From CAZAYB01 sp964489215 (GTDB taxonomy: Bacteria > Planctomycetota > Phycisphaerae > Sedimentisphaerales > Anaerohalosphaeraceae), in NCBI GenBank assembly GCA_964489215.1, contig CAZAYB010000021.1, positions 1-22,250 on the forward strand: DNA of 22,250 bases, in the 5' to 3' direction. Below are positions 7,949 to 16,167 of the stretch, one piece after another (position 1 is the stretch's first letter; every line of letters starts with the position of its first letter). A program made the position numbers and the translations under genes. The notes under the pieces were generated by a model. It worked only from the letters and a program-made list of their open reading frames with translations. It did not search any database and was not told the DNA's origin.

Positions 7949-9181
7949 ATGGGTATTGTAGTCCAAAAATTCGGCGGAACCTCGGTAGCTGATGCCGAGA
8001 AAATCCGTAAAGCCGCGGCAAGAGCCATAAACGCCACAAAGCAAGGCAAACAGGTCGTAGTAGTAGCTTCTGCAAGGGGCAAACAAACTGACCAGCTTGT
8101 TGCAGATGCTGCCGAGCTGAACCCTAACCCGCCTCGCAGGGAAATGGACATGCTACTTAGCACCGGTGAACAGCAGACCGTTTCGCTTATGGCAATGTAC
8201 ATGGACGGCATCGGTCAGCGGGCCATCAGCTTCACCGGCACACAGATCAAAATGTTAACCGATGGCGCACACACAAAAGCAAGGATTATAAGTATCGACT
8301 CCGATGTCATACACCGTAAACTCGACCAGGGATACATTGTCATTGTAGCAGGCTTTCAGGGTATTGACGACCATTCTGACATAACGACCCTGGGCAGAGG
8401 GGGCTCGGATACAAGTGCTGTCGCTCTGGCAGCGGCACTGGAGGCCGAAGTTTGCGAAATATACACAGATGTGGACGGTATATACACTACCGACCCGAGA
8501 AAATATCCCAAGGCAGTGAAAATGGACCAGATAAGTTATGATGAAATGCTGGAGCTTGCAAGCCTTGGAGCAGGCGTAATGCATGGGCGAGCGGTAGAGT
8601 TCGGAAAGAAATATGATGTTCCGATCCACGTCAGAAGCTCGCAGGAAGATAAACCCGGAACGTTAATTACTCATGAGGTACCCCAAATGGAAGGCATTCT
8701 TGTATCAGGGGCGACAATTCAAACTGATCTTGCTAAAATAGGACTTATCGGGGTGGACAATACACCCGGCAACGCTGCACGTGTTTTTGCTATACTGGCG
8801 TCAAATCAGATAAGCGTAAATGACATAATACAGGTGGAAATAAGCAAGGAAAAGGCAAACCTGTCATTTACACTGGCAAAAAGCGACCTTATTGAAGCCA
8901 AAAAGATCCTTGAGGAAATATCCCAGCAGATACATTGCCAGTCAACTTTCGTAAGAGAAGACATTGCGGAAATATCAATCGTTGGGGTGGGTATGCGAAG
9001 CCATTGCGGTGTAGCTGACAGGATGTTCTCGGCACTTGCAAAGGCACAGGTCAACATTGACTCGATTACAACAAGCGAAATACGGATTAGCTGTATTGTC
9101 GATGAGGACCAGGGGCAAAAGGCACTGCAGTCTGTTTGCGATGCTTTCGAACTGGACAGGCCCGCGGATAAAAGAAACTAA
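7949..9181 (+). CDS. lysC: aspartate kinase
   Basis: Catalyses ATP-dependent phosphorylation of L-aspartate, the first step toward lysine/diaminopimelate, threonine and methionine. The 410-aa protein has the amino-acid kinase domain (about 1-235) with KFGGTSV at 7-13, the substrate loop GRGGSDTSAVALAAAL near 149-164, and TDVDGIYTTDPR near 173-184. Two C-terminal ACT domains follow (about 265-400; the last carries ITTSEIRISCIVDE), the usual site of feedback inhibition by lysine and/or threonine. Length and layout fit the monofunctional class without a homoserine dehydrogenase. The ATG at 7949 has AAGG about 14 nt upstream, longer than ideal. It has its own strong promoter and probably shares a transcript with the thermonuclease gene 45 bp downstream. 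Confidence 0.97.
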   Translation: MGIVVQKFGGTSVADAEKIRKAAARAINATKQGKQVVVVASARGKQTDQLVADAAELNPNPPRREMDMLLSTGEQQTVSLMAMYMDGIGQRAISFTGTQIKMLTDGAHTKARIISIDSDVIHRKLDQGYIVIVAGFQGIDDHSDITTLGRGGSDTSAVALAAALEAEVCEIYTDVDGIYTTDPRKYPKAVKMDQISYDEMLELASLGAGVMHGRAVEFGKKYDVPIHVRSSQEDKPGTLITHEVPQMEGILVSGATIQTDLAKIGLIGVDNTPGNAARVFAILASNQISVNDIIQVEISKEKANLSFTLAKSDLIEAKKILEEISQQIHCQSTFVREDIAEISIVGVGMRSHCGVADRMFSALAKAQVNIDSITTSEIRISCIVDEDQGQKALQSVCDAFELDRPADKRN

Positions 9182-9225
9182 AACTCGCGATCAACCCCAG
9201 AAACCGAACATGACAGGAACATAAT

Positions 9226-9900
9226 TTGGCTCCAAAACTGAAAATGGTTATGAGCAGACAAATGCGCCTGTTATTGATAATCCTTTTCTGCGGTTTTTTC
9301 ATTCTAACGGTTTTCATCGATCAAAAAGCCAGTCGCCCCCTTCAGCAAAACATTAAGCGAAAACAGGCCGCCGGGAAAGATGCAAACAGATATCACGGTA
9401 AATTCTTTCAGGTTACATACATTGTCGACGGCGATACGGTTGACATAAAGGCTCCTGACAAGGACAAAAAAACAACAAGAATAAGGCTGCTTGGGATAGA
9501 CACACCAGAAACAAAAAACACAAGGACCGGGCTGATGTACTTCGGACCCGAGGCAACAAACGAAATGAAACGCCTTGTAGAGGGCAAAAAGGTAAAAGTC
9601 GTTATCGATACTGTAAGCAAAAGCAGGGACAGATACGGCAGACTGCTTGCCTATATTCATCTCGAAGATGGACAAGACGTCAACTGCCTTATGATTGAAC
9701 GGGGATTTGCATATGCAGACCTGAGATTTGCACACAGCAGATTCAATGAGTACAACCTGGCCATGAATATCGCTGTCGAAAACCAAACCGGGCTATGGCA
9801 AAACGTTAATCCGGAACAGTTACCCCGATGGTTAATAAGGGAAATGCCCGAAATAGAAGAAATTCTTAAAAAAACAGAAAACAGCACGCTGTCAAAATAA
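9226..9900 (+). CDS. membrane-anchored thermonuclease (staphylococcal nuclease-like)
   Basis: A 224-aa SNase-fold nuclease expected to cut DNA or RNA outside the cytoplasm with calcium. A hydrophobic segment near 13-31 is a signal anchor. The nuclease domain (about 60-195) has VDGDTVDIK, then RIRLLGIDTPET with Arg87 and Glu95, and RDRYGRLLAYI with Arg139, matching the Arg35, Glu43 and Arg87 catalytic set of the staphylococcal enzyme. Start TTG 9226 is preferred because AGGA lies 7 nt upstream (9215-9218); ATGs at 9244 and 9250 lack such a site. A short charged tail (about 200-224) follows the domain. It may feed on extracellular nucleic acid; that role is inferred. Confidence 0.92.
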   Translation: MAPKLKMVMSRQMRLLLIILFCGFFILTVFIDQKASRPLQQNIKRKQAAGKDANRYHGKFFQVTYIVDGDTVDIKAPDKDKKTTRIRLLGIDTPETKNTRTGLMYFGPEATNEMKRLVEGKKVKVVIDTVSKSRDRYGRLLAYIHLEDGQDVNCLMIERGFAYADLRFAHSRFNEYNLAMNIAVENQTGLWQNVNPEQLPRWLIREMPEIEEILKKTENSTLSK

Positions 9901-10040
9901 ATCAGCACACGGACGATTTCTTTACATAAAACTTAATCTGTTTTAGCTGTCTTTGCCGAAATAAGTCCTGCACCTCCAGACAACAACACCTCTTGAAAAT
10001 TAATTTAGAGGTCAGCTGTTTTTACCGAAAGGAATCGGAT

Positions 10041-11459
10041 ATGTCAGTTCAGAACTATTGTCAGATCAGAAAAACCGTTTTTATTAACCTGATTTTTGCA
10101 CTCTTTTTTGTCGCTGCTTTTTCAAAAGCCCAGTACATCAGCAGGTATGAACAATGGGAAAAAGGACCTTCAAAATCACAGGATTATTTCCCTGTAGGAG
10201 TCTGGCTCCAAAGTCCCGGTGATGCCTGGTCATGGAAGAACGCGGGTGTAAACTTCTACGCCGGCCTGTGGAAAGGCCCTACAGCCAACCAGCTTTCAAT
10301 GCTCCAGTCTGCGAATATGCAGGTCGTCTGCAATCAAAATGAAACCGCTCTTGTATGGCAAAATCAACAGACAAACGATGGGAAACCTTTGATTATAGGC
10401 TATATGCAGGAAGATGAACCGGATAATTGCCAGCCTGTCGCAGGGGGCGGATACGGACCGCCAACTCCGCCGGAAGATATTCAGCAGCACTACGCACTAA
10501 TAACAGACACTGAGCCAACCCGGCCGGTGTTTCTCAACCTAAGCCAGGGAATCGGATGGGACAGTCAGACATGGACCGGCCAGGGAGGCTATATCGACCC
10601 CGAAACCGATTATCCGGCTTACATCGCAGGCAGCGATATCGCTTCCTTTGACATATACCCGATGGACTGCGCACATGCCCAGACGTGCGGCGACCCCTGG
10701 CGGCCTGCCCTGGGTGTGCAAAGGCTGGGCCAATACTCACCACCGAACCACATAATATGGAACTTCATCGAAACAGGCGACATCAGCGCAAACGGCTCAC
10801 AGGCAACAGTCGAACAAATACGAGCTCAGATATGGATGTCAATAATTAACGGTTCAAGAGGAATAATATATTTCATTCACGGAAAAACTTCTTACAGTGA
10901 TTTCGATTCGAGGGCATTGCTGCGTGAAGAAAACTCAGAAAAACTTGCGGGAATAACTGCTCTTAACAATGAAATTACCCAGCTGGCACCTGTAATAAAC
11001 AGTAACGAAAACACCCTCGATGTTCAGATAGAAGACGTATCAGGACTGACAGAAGTCGATTTTATGGTCAGACAATACCAGCAAAAAACCTATATTTTCT
11101 CCGCTGGAATGCGTGACTCGTCAACAGTTAAAAAATTCTCACTGTCCTCAAAATTCTGCGGAACCGTCGAAGTACTCAACCAGTCAAGGCAGATTCAGAT
11201 AAACGACGGAATATTCACAGACACCTTTAACGGGTTCGATGTCAACATCTACAAAATAGACTCGTCACTTATACCAGGCGATATTAACAAAGACGGAATT
11301 GTCAGCTTCCTGGACTTTTTCCTTCTAAGTCAGGCATGGCTGACCAGCCGGGGAAATGCAGACTTTAACAGCAATTGCGACCTTAATTCACCGGCGGACA
11401 GCGTAATCAATCAAAACGACCTGAAAGTTATCTTAACCAACTGGCTCAGGAATTCATGA
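10041..11459 (+). CDS. secreted glycosidase-like protein with C-terminal dockerin-like domain
   Basis: Product of 472 aa from ATG 10041, chosen because AAAGGA lies 7 nt upstream and the signal peptide follows directly; the longer frame from TTG 9993 is not supported. Residues 1-30 are a signal peptide ending near SKA. The main region (about 45-325) reads like a TIM-barrel glycosidase-type domain: PVGVWLQSPGDAWSWKNAGVNFYAGLW at the start, an acidic strand end IIGYMQEDEPDN (Glu124/Glu126) and a second one IIWNFIETG (Glu244), the spacing expected of acid/base and nucleophile in clan GH-A. A probable beta region follows (about 325-408). The end (412-470) is a dockerin type I-like pair of EF-hand loops (GDINKDGIVSFLDF and CDLNSPADSVINQNDL), common in Planctomycetes. 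Substrate unknown; no family assigned. It converges on rfbB with only 14 bp between stops. Confidence 0.72.
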   Translation: MSVQNYCQIRKTVFINLIFALFFVAAFSKAQYISRYEQWEKGPSKSQDYFPVGVWLQSPGDAWSWKNAGVNFYAGLWKGPTANQLSMLQSANMQVVCNQNETALVWQNQQTNDGKPLIIGYMQEDEPDNCQPVAGGGYGPPTPPEDIQQHYALITDTEPTRPVFLNLSQGIGWDSQTWTGQGGYIDPETDYPAYIAGSDIASFDIYPMDCAHAQTCGDPWRPALGVQRLGQYSPPNHIIWNFIETGDISANGSQATVEQIRAQIWMSIINGSRGIIYFIHGKTSYSDFDSRALLREENSEKLAGITALNNEITQLAPVINSNENTLDVQIEDVSGLTEVDFMVRQYQQKTYIFSAGMRDSSTVKKFSLSSKFCGTVEVLNQSRQIQINDGIFTDTFNGFDVNIYKIDSSLIPGDINKDGIVSFLDFFLLSQAWLTSRGNADFNSNCDLNSPADSVINQNDLKVILTNWLRNS

Positions 11460-11473
11460 CAGGATGCAAAACC

Positions 11474-12487
11474 TTACCTGCCGTCATACATCTGCTGATA
11501 ATACTGCTGGTACTGTCCTGAAACAACGTTATTAAGCCATTCACTGTTTTCGAGATACCAGTCTATAGTCTGCCCCAACCCCTGCTCAAAGCTGACAGAA
11601 GGCTCCCAGCCAAGCTCATTTTGAATCTTCGACGAATCTATCGCGTACCGTCTGTCATGGCCTGGCCTGTCGGTCACATGCCTTATCAGATTGTCAGGCT
11701 TGCCCAGCTTTAACAGAATGGTCCTGACAACTTCCATATTTGTTTTCTCATTGCTGCCCCCGATATTATAAACTTCTTGGCCCTTTGCATTGGTAAGCAC
11801 TTTCCATATAGCGGTGCAATGGTCATAAACATAAAGCCAGTCACGCACCTGCATACCATCACCATAGACCGGCAGCTCTTTGTCGTTTAGCGCATTGTTA
11901 ATCATCAGCGGAATCATCTTCTCAGGAAACTGGAAAGGACCGTAATTATTCGAACATCGGGTAATATTATAATCCAGTCCCCAGGTATGCCCGAAAGCAT
12001 GAACAAGATGGTCCGCCCCTGCCTTGCTCGCTGAGTAGGGCGAATTAGGCTTTATAGTCGTATTCTCGTCAAAGGCAGCCTCATCAGGCAAAAGAGAACC
12101 GTAAACCTCATCTGTGGAAACCTGCACAAATTTTTTCGTACCCTCTTCAACAGCACCCTTAAGAAGATTAAGCGTGCCTGTAATGTTAGTATCGATAAAC
12201 GCACCAGGATCTACCAGCGAACGGTCGACATGACTTTCCGCTGCAAAGTTGACTATCGCATCAGGCTTATGCTCTGATAATATATCCAAAACCGCCTTAC
12301 CGTCACTTATATCATCCTTTATAAAAACATGGCGGTCATTCTCAATATAACCTGTAAGATTTTCCAGATTACCCGCATAGGTCAGCTTATCAAGATTGAC
12401 AACTTCACAATCGGTATGTTCCTGAAGAACCATCCTAACAAAATTACTGCCTATAAAACCTGCTCCGCCTGTAACAAGTATCTTCAT
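11474..12487 (-). CDS. rfbB: dTDP-glucose 4,6-dehydratase
   Basis: Second enzyme of dTDP-L-rhamnose synthesis: converts dTDP-glucose to dTDP-4-keto-6-deoxyglucose using bound NAD. A 337-aa extended SDR protein with the NAD motif TGGAGFIGSNF (6-16), the active-site TDEVYG at 125-130 (Asp126, Glu127) and YSASK with Tyr151 and Lys155. The start is ATG 12487, which overlaps the rfbD stop as ATGA and has GGAG 5 nt upstream; the longer frame to 12523 would add residues not found in the family and overlap rfbD further. Last gene of rfbA-rfbD-rfbB. No clear terminator is seen before the convergent gene. Confidence 0.96.
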   Translation of the reverse strand: MKILVTGGAGFIGSNFVRMVLQEHTDCEVVNLDKLTYAGNLENLTGYIENDRHVFIKDDISDGKAVLDILSEHKPDAIVNFAAESHVDRSLVDPGAFIDTNITGTLNLLKGAVEEGTKKFVQVSTDEVYGSLLPDEAAFDENTTIKPNSPYSASKAGADHLVHAFGHTWGLDYNITRCSNNYGPFQFPEKMIPLMINNALNDKELPVYGDGMQVRDWLYVYDHCTAIWKVLTNAKGQEVYNIGGSNEKTNMEVVRTILLKLGKPDNLIRHVTDRPGHDRRYAIDSSKIQNELGWEPSVSFEQGLGQTIDWYLENSEWLNNVVSGQYQQYYQQMYDGR

Positions 12488-13320
12488 AAAAGCTCCAGAA
12501 ATTCTTTCAAAGGTTCCTGCCACTGCCTTATCGGCTTATTGAGACAACGACTTATCTTGCCGCAGTCAAATTTACTGTTCAGGGGCCGTTTTGCCGCGGT
12601 CGTGAATTCATCACTTTTGCATCTGTCAACCTTGACTTCCAGCCCCATACTTTCAACTATAAAACAAGCAACCTCATATCGGCTGGCAAATCCGCTGGCA
12701 GCATAATGATATATACCAACCGGCAAATCACAAAGCAGCGAAACTATCGCTTCTGAAACCTCCGCCGTCGAAGTCGGGGAACCAACCTGGTCATCGACAA
12801 CGTTTAAATTTCTCCCCTGCCGAGCAGCTGCAAGTATCTTCTTGACAAAATTATTACCATTCAGACCATAGGTCCATTCTACTCGAAGTATACAGTATTC
12901 CGCTCCGGATTCGGCGAGCAGTTTTTCTCCCTTTAACTTGCTCTGACCGTAAACATTTATCGGACTGACAGGGTCATTTTCATTATAAGCCCCCTGCTTT
13001 GTACCATCGAACACAAAATCAGTGCTGATATGCAATACTTTGGCACCAACATCCCTGGCAATCCTGCCAAGCTCTCCCACCGCCTCTGCATTTACTGCAT
13101 AAGCGGCTTGCCTGTTCGACTCTGCCCCGTCAACATCTGTAAATGCAGCACAGTTAATAATCAGCTTTTCACCGGTACAGGCCTCTGCAAGATCAGATGA
13201 ATCAGTTATATCAAGCTCCGGCAGATCATCAGCCCGGGCCTCGATATCAGCTCTGTCACAAGCCGCTGCCAAATCACTGCCCAGCATACCCCTGGCACCT
13301 AATATCAAAACCCTGTCCAT
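12484..13320 (-). CDS. rfbD: dTDP-4-dehydrorhamnose reductase
   Basis: Last step of dTDP-L-rhamnose synthesis, NAD(P)H reduction of dTDP-4-keto-L-rhamnose in the cytoplasm. The 278-aa protein has the Rossmann motif LGARGMLGSDL (7-17), HISTDFVFDG near 97-106 and the catalytic YGQSK with Tyr124 and Lys128. Length is normal for RfbD, so there is no fused epimerase domain. ATG 13320 overlaps the rfbA stop (TGATG) and has AAGG 6 nt upstream; its own stop overlaps the rfbB start. The tight overlaps indicate coupled translation of a three-gene operon. Confidence 0.95.
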   Translation of the reverse strand: MDRVLILGARGMLGSDLAAACDRADIEARADDLPELDITDSSDLAEACTGEKLIINCAAFTDVDGAESNRQAAYAVNAEAVGELGRIARDVGAKVLHISTDFVFDGTKQGAYNENDPVSPINVYGQSKLKGEKLLAESGAEYCILRVEWTYGLNGNNFVKKILAAARQGRNLNVVDDQVGSPTSTAEVSEAIVSLLCDLPVGIYHYAASGFASRYEVACFIVESMGLEVKVDRCKSDEFTTAAKRPLNSKFDCGKISRCLNKPIRQWQEPLKEFLELL

Positions 13321-14195
13321 CAGCAACCTTGCCCTTTTATCATAGAAATCAAATACTGACCATAACCGTTTTTCTTCAAAGGCTCTGCCAGCTTCATAAC
13401 CTGCTCATCGTCGATCAGTTTCATTCGCCAGGCTATCTCCTCCGGACACGATATCATCAGCCCCTGCCTCTGTTCAACTGCCTGAACATAATTAGCAGCA
13501 TGAAGCATCCAGTCAGGCGTACCTGTATCAAGCCAGGCGTAACCTCTGCCGATAAGCTCTGCATTAAGCTTGCCCATCTTAAGATAAGTGTTATTGACAT
13601 CAGTTATCTCAAGCTCACCACGCCAGGATGGCTTAATATTTTTGGCAATGTCAACAACTTCGTTATCATAAAAATAAAGGCCGACCGCCGCATAATGAGA
13701 ACGGGGCTCACTGGGCTTTTCCTCTATCGACAACACCTTGCCCTGATCATCAAACTCTATCACGCCGTATCTCTGAGGATCGTTAACATAATAACCGTAA
13801 ATCAACGCACCGTCTGTAAGCCCGCACGCCGACTGAAGAGAACTTGCCAGCCCATGACCGTAAAAAATATTGTCACCCAGGATAAGAGAAACACAGCTGT
13901 CACCTATAAAATTCTCACCGATGATAAAAGCCTGTGCCAACCCCTCAGGCTCAGGCTGAACAGCATACTCAATACTTATACCCCAGTCTGAACCGTCACC
14001 TAAAAGCCCCGCAAAAGATTCTCTGTCCTGGGGAGTAGTAATAATCAGTATCTCTCTGATACCTGCCAGCATCAGAGTGCATAGCGGATAATATATCATC
14101 GGCTTGTCATAAACAGGCAAAAGCTGCTTACTAACCGCCTTTGTTACAGGGTAAAGTCGAGTCCCGCTGCCGCCTGCAAGTATAATCCCCTTCAT
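13320..14195 (-). CDS. rfbA: glucose-1-phosphate thymidylyltransferase
   Basis: Makes dTDP-glucose from dTTP and glucose-1-phosphate, the entry step to dTDP-sugars, and is usually inhibited by dTDP-rhamnose. The 291-aa nucleotidyltransferase has the signature LAGGSGTRLYPVTKAVSKQLLPVYDKPMIYYPL at its N-terminus, LGDNIFYGHG near 107-116, and WRGELEITDVN and WLDTGTPDWML further on, all typical of RmlA. Full length. ATG 14195 has AAGGG about 10 nt upstream. First gene of the rfbADB operon, driven by the promoter at 14240-14267 and divergent from the polysaccharide export gene. Confidence 0.97.
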   Translation of the reverse strand: MKGIILAGGSGTRLYPVTKAVSKQLLPVYDKPMIYYPLCTLMLAGIREILIITTPQDRESFAGLLGDGSDWGISIEYAVQPEPEGLAQAFIIGENFIGDSCVSLILGDNIFYGHGLASSLQSACGLTDGALIYGYYVNDPQRYGVIEFDDQGKVLSIEEKPSEPRSHYAAVGLYFYDNEVVDIAKNIKPSWRGELEITDVNNTYLKMGKLNAELIGRGYAWLDTGTPDWMLHAANYVQAVEQRQGLMISCPEEIAWRMKLIDDEQVMKLAEPLKKNGYGQYLISMIKGQGC

Positions 14196-14239
14196 AATAT
14201 CAGACCCTTCAAAATAATCCTATCCTGTATTTGATTTTG

Positions 14240-14267
14240 ATTCTATCTTTTATCGGCTGATTGTCAA
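14240..14267 (-). promoter_or_regulatory. sigma-70 promoter of the rfbADB operon
   Basis: On the minus strand TTGACA (14267-14262) and TAGAAT (14245-14240) are 16 bp apart, matching consensus at 6/6 and 5/6. Transcription should begin near 14233, about 38 nt before the rfbA ATG. The same TAGAAT hexamer serves the putative RNA gene at 18247-18563. Confidence 0.78.
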
Positions 14268-14447
14268 ATGATAAAGACTTTATCGGGAAATATACCTATT
14301 TGACCGCACAAACAGGAAAAAGACTTGACTGATTAAGATAATATGGATTAAATAACATTAAATTGACGATATAAGTTAAATAACAACTTGACATATAATA
14401 CGTGCAAATCGCTGTCTTGCAAAATAATTAAATGGAGGCACTAAAGA

Positions 14448-15191
14448 ATGAATTATATTAAAATTTTCCTGATTCTGGCAATATTTTCACTTCCCGCATG
14501 GCTAAGCGGATGCTTCTCGTCTACCGAAGAGGCCGTAACGCATTTCCAAAAGCCGGACCAGGCAGACACCACCATGGACAAATACATTATCCAGCCGCCT
14601 GATGTTATCAGTGTAAATAGCTCAAAAATCCCGGAACTGCAGGGAGAAGACTACCGCGGAAGACAGCAGATTGTAAGACCCGACGGAAAGATCTCCTTTG
14701 AAAATATCGGTGAAATTCCGGTCGCTGGAAAAAGCCCTCGTGAAGTCGCAAAAATCATATATGAGCGGATATCAGAATTATACGTCCTACCGGACGACAG
14801 TTCCATTAATGTAAAGCTTGAACAGCAGCAAAGCAAGTACTACTACATACTCGGACAGGTCGACAAACCAGGCGCACAGCCCTTTACAGGGAGAGAAACA
14901 ACCCTTTCTGCCGTCAGCAAGGCCGGCCCGAATGTAAGGGCGTGGGAACAGAGGATACAGGTCGTCAGGGCAGACCCTTCAGGAAAGCAGGAACCTTCTA
15001 TTTTTGAGCTTGATTTTGAGAAAATGGTTGTACATGGCGACATGTCGAAAAATGTTCTGCTCCAGGAAGGCGACATCATTTACGTACCGCCTACAATTCT
15101 TGCTGCGGTAGGTTTGACTGTTGAGGAATTTGTCGGACCAATACTCAGAAGTTTGGGCGGTTACAGAACAATTACAGGAGACTATAACTGA
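14448..15191 (+). CDS. polysaccharide biosynthesis/export lipoprotein (Wza-like, SLBB domain)
   Basis: A 247-aa outer-membrane-directed lipoprotein of the Poly_export family, which forms the periplasmic and outer-membrane exit channel for capsule or exopolysaccharide. Signal peptide with lipobox LSGC, acylated Cys22; Poly_export domain about 45-125 (YIIQPPDVISV, VRPDGKISFENIGEIPVAG); SLBB domain about 130-215 (YYILGQVDKPGAQPFTG, LLQEGDIIYVPPT). It is shorter than E. coli Wza (379 aa), with only one SLBB repeat and no obvious C-terminal membrane helix, as in many compact homologues. GGAGG at 14434-14438 is 9 nt before the ATG. A TATAAT at 14394-14399 is a candidate -10, without a good -35. It is divergent from rfbADB; a four-helix membrane protein gene follows after 18 bp. 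Confidence 0.9.
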   Translation: MNYIKIFLILAIFSLPAWLSGCFSSTEEAVTHFQKPDQADTTMDKYIIQPPDVISVNSSKIPELQGEDYRGRQQIVRPDGKISFENIGEIPVAGKSPREVAKIIYERISELYVLPDDSSINVKLEQQQSKYYYILGQVDKPGAQPFTGRETTLSAVSKAGPNVRAWEQRIQVVRADPSGKQEPSIFELDFEKMVVHGDMSKNVLLQEGDIIYVPPTILAAVGLTVEEFVGPILRSLGGYRTITGDYN

Positions 15192-15209
15192 TATTGCCGA
15201 AATCAGAGT

Positions 15210-16085
15210 ATGACTGACTATAAAAATCCCGGGGCATTAACCCTGGAAAAAAAACTTAAGATCATACATCTAATTAACACCATCTGGCTTACTGTCTGTT
15301 CGGCAATATTACTGGTAATCAGCCTCAGACAGGCAGGCGTTAAATGGTGGGTAATCTTCTCATTATCGGGATATTCCCTTGTATTGGCAGTTTTTTTCAT
15401 ATTTGTCTACATATTTGCTGTATTCAGAGGCCTGGTCCAAAGACAGAACATTCATATCGAACACCCATTGACAAGCTCTGTGGCATATCTGACTTTTTAC
15501 GACTTTTGCCCGCTATTGGGTACTCTCGCAGGCCTGTTAAGTATCGTATCAGTGCAAACCGCCAATGACATAATAATACCTGCAGCAATGGGCTCACTGA
15601 TCACAACCTTCGGCATCTGGATGATAATTGACCCGGTTATAGGACTTATCGAAATGTCAACACCGAAAAGTGCTCAACACAGAAAAAACAGAACAGAACA
15701 AATGAAACTCCAGAAAATAATGCAGCAGCAGGAAAGTAAACAGCTCCTTAGTGAGCTTTTTGAAAGAGAAGAAAAAAAGAAAATCGATCGCCAGGCTCTG
15801 CTCCAACCATATTGTGACAGAATTCATGAATTATTGCAAAACAGCAAACTAACAGGACTTTCACCCGAAAACACTGCCGAGATAATAAGTATCGGAACTT
15901 ACGCCTGGCAGCAGGGTGGACTTAGCTGTATGCAGCAGCTGCATGAAATGGTAATCAAAAGATTAAATGATAACTGCGGCAAGCCCTACATAATAGATGA
16001 CCTGAGCATTATATGGGATGGAATTGGAAGCTGGCGAAAACCGGGCAACTTAAAAAATATGAGGGACGTTCCGCTGACAACTTAA
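15210..16085 (+). CDS. uncharacterised four-helix membrane protein with charged C-terminal region
   Basis: I do not recognise this 291-aa protein. Hydrophobic segments lie near 18-38, 46-72, 94-114 and 119-147. The third and fourth contain YDFCPLLGTLAGLLSIVS and GSLITTFGIWMIIDPVIG, which faintly recall the TM2-TM3 region of MotA/TolQ/ExbB proton channels (small residues, LLGT, TTFGIW), but this is only a resemblance. After 155 comes a Lys/Glu/Gln-rich stretch with probable coiled coil (about 160-200), then a soluble tail. It begins 18 bp after the Wza-like gene without a strong ribosome site, so it is probably co-transcribed with it and may take part in polysaccharide export or energise it. 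Real gene: long frame, coherent membrane topology, no competing frame. Confidence 0.75.
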   Translation: MTDYKNPGALTLEKKLKIIHLINTIWLTVCSAILLVISLRQAGVKWWVIFSLSGYSLVLAVFFIFVYIFAVFRGLVQRQNIHIEHPLTSSVAYLTFYDFCPLLGTLAGLLSIVSVQTANDIIIPAAMGSLITTFGIWMIIDPVIGLIEMSTPKSAQHRKNRTEQMKLQKIMQQQESKQLLSELFEREEKKKIDRQALLQPYCDRIHELLQNSKLTGLSPENTAEIISIGTYAWQQGGLSCMQQLHEMVIKRLNDNCGKPYIIDDLSIIWDGIGSWRKPGNLKNMRDVPLTT

Positions 16086-16167
16086 CAAGGCCAGCGAAAC
16101 ACCCTCCTCATCTTTACTGTAAAGGCTTACAAAACCTTATACATACTCCATAATTTATTCGCTTCAA

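Noticed and set aside
9304..9786. 160-codon minus-strand frame opposite the thermonuclease
   Set aside because: Antisense to a full nuclease domain with intact catalytic residues; no start signal.
9901..10040. Promoter for the glycosidase-like gene (TTTACA near 9922)
   Set aside because: No acceptable -10 hexamer at the right spacing.
13197..13991. 264-codon plus-strand open frame opposite rfbA/rfbD
   Set aside because: Antisense to two clear, conserved enzymes; composition is that of a shadow frame.
14363..14399. TTGACG/TTGACA and TATAAT upstream of the export lipoprotein as a full promoter
   Set aside because: The spacings (25 bp and 0 bp) do not fit sigma-70; only the TATAAT is kept as a candidate -10.
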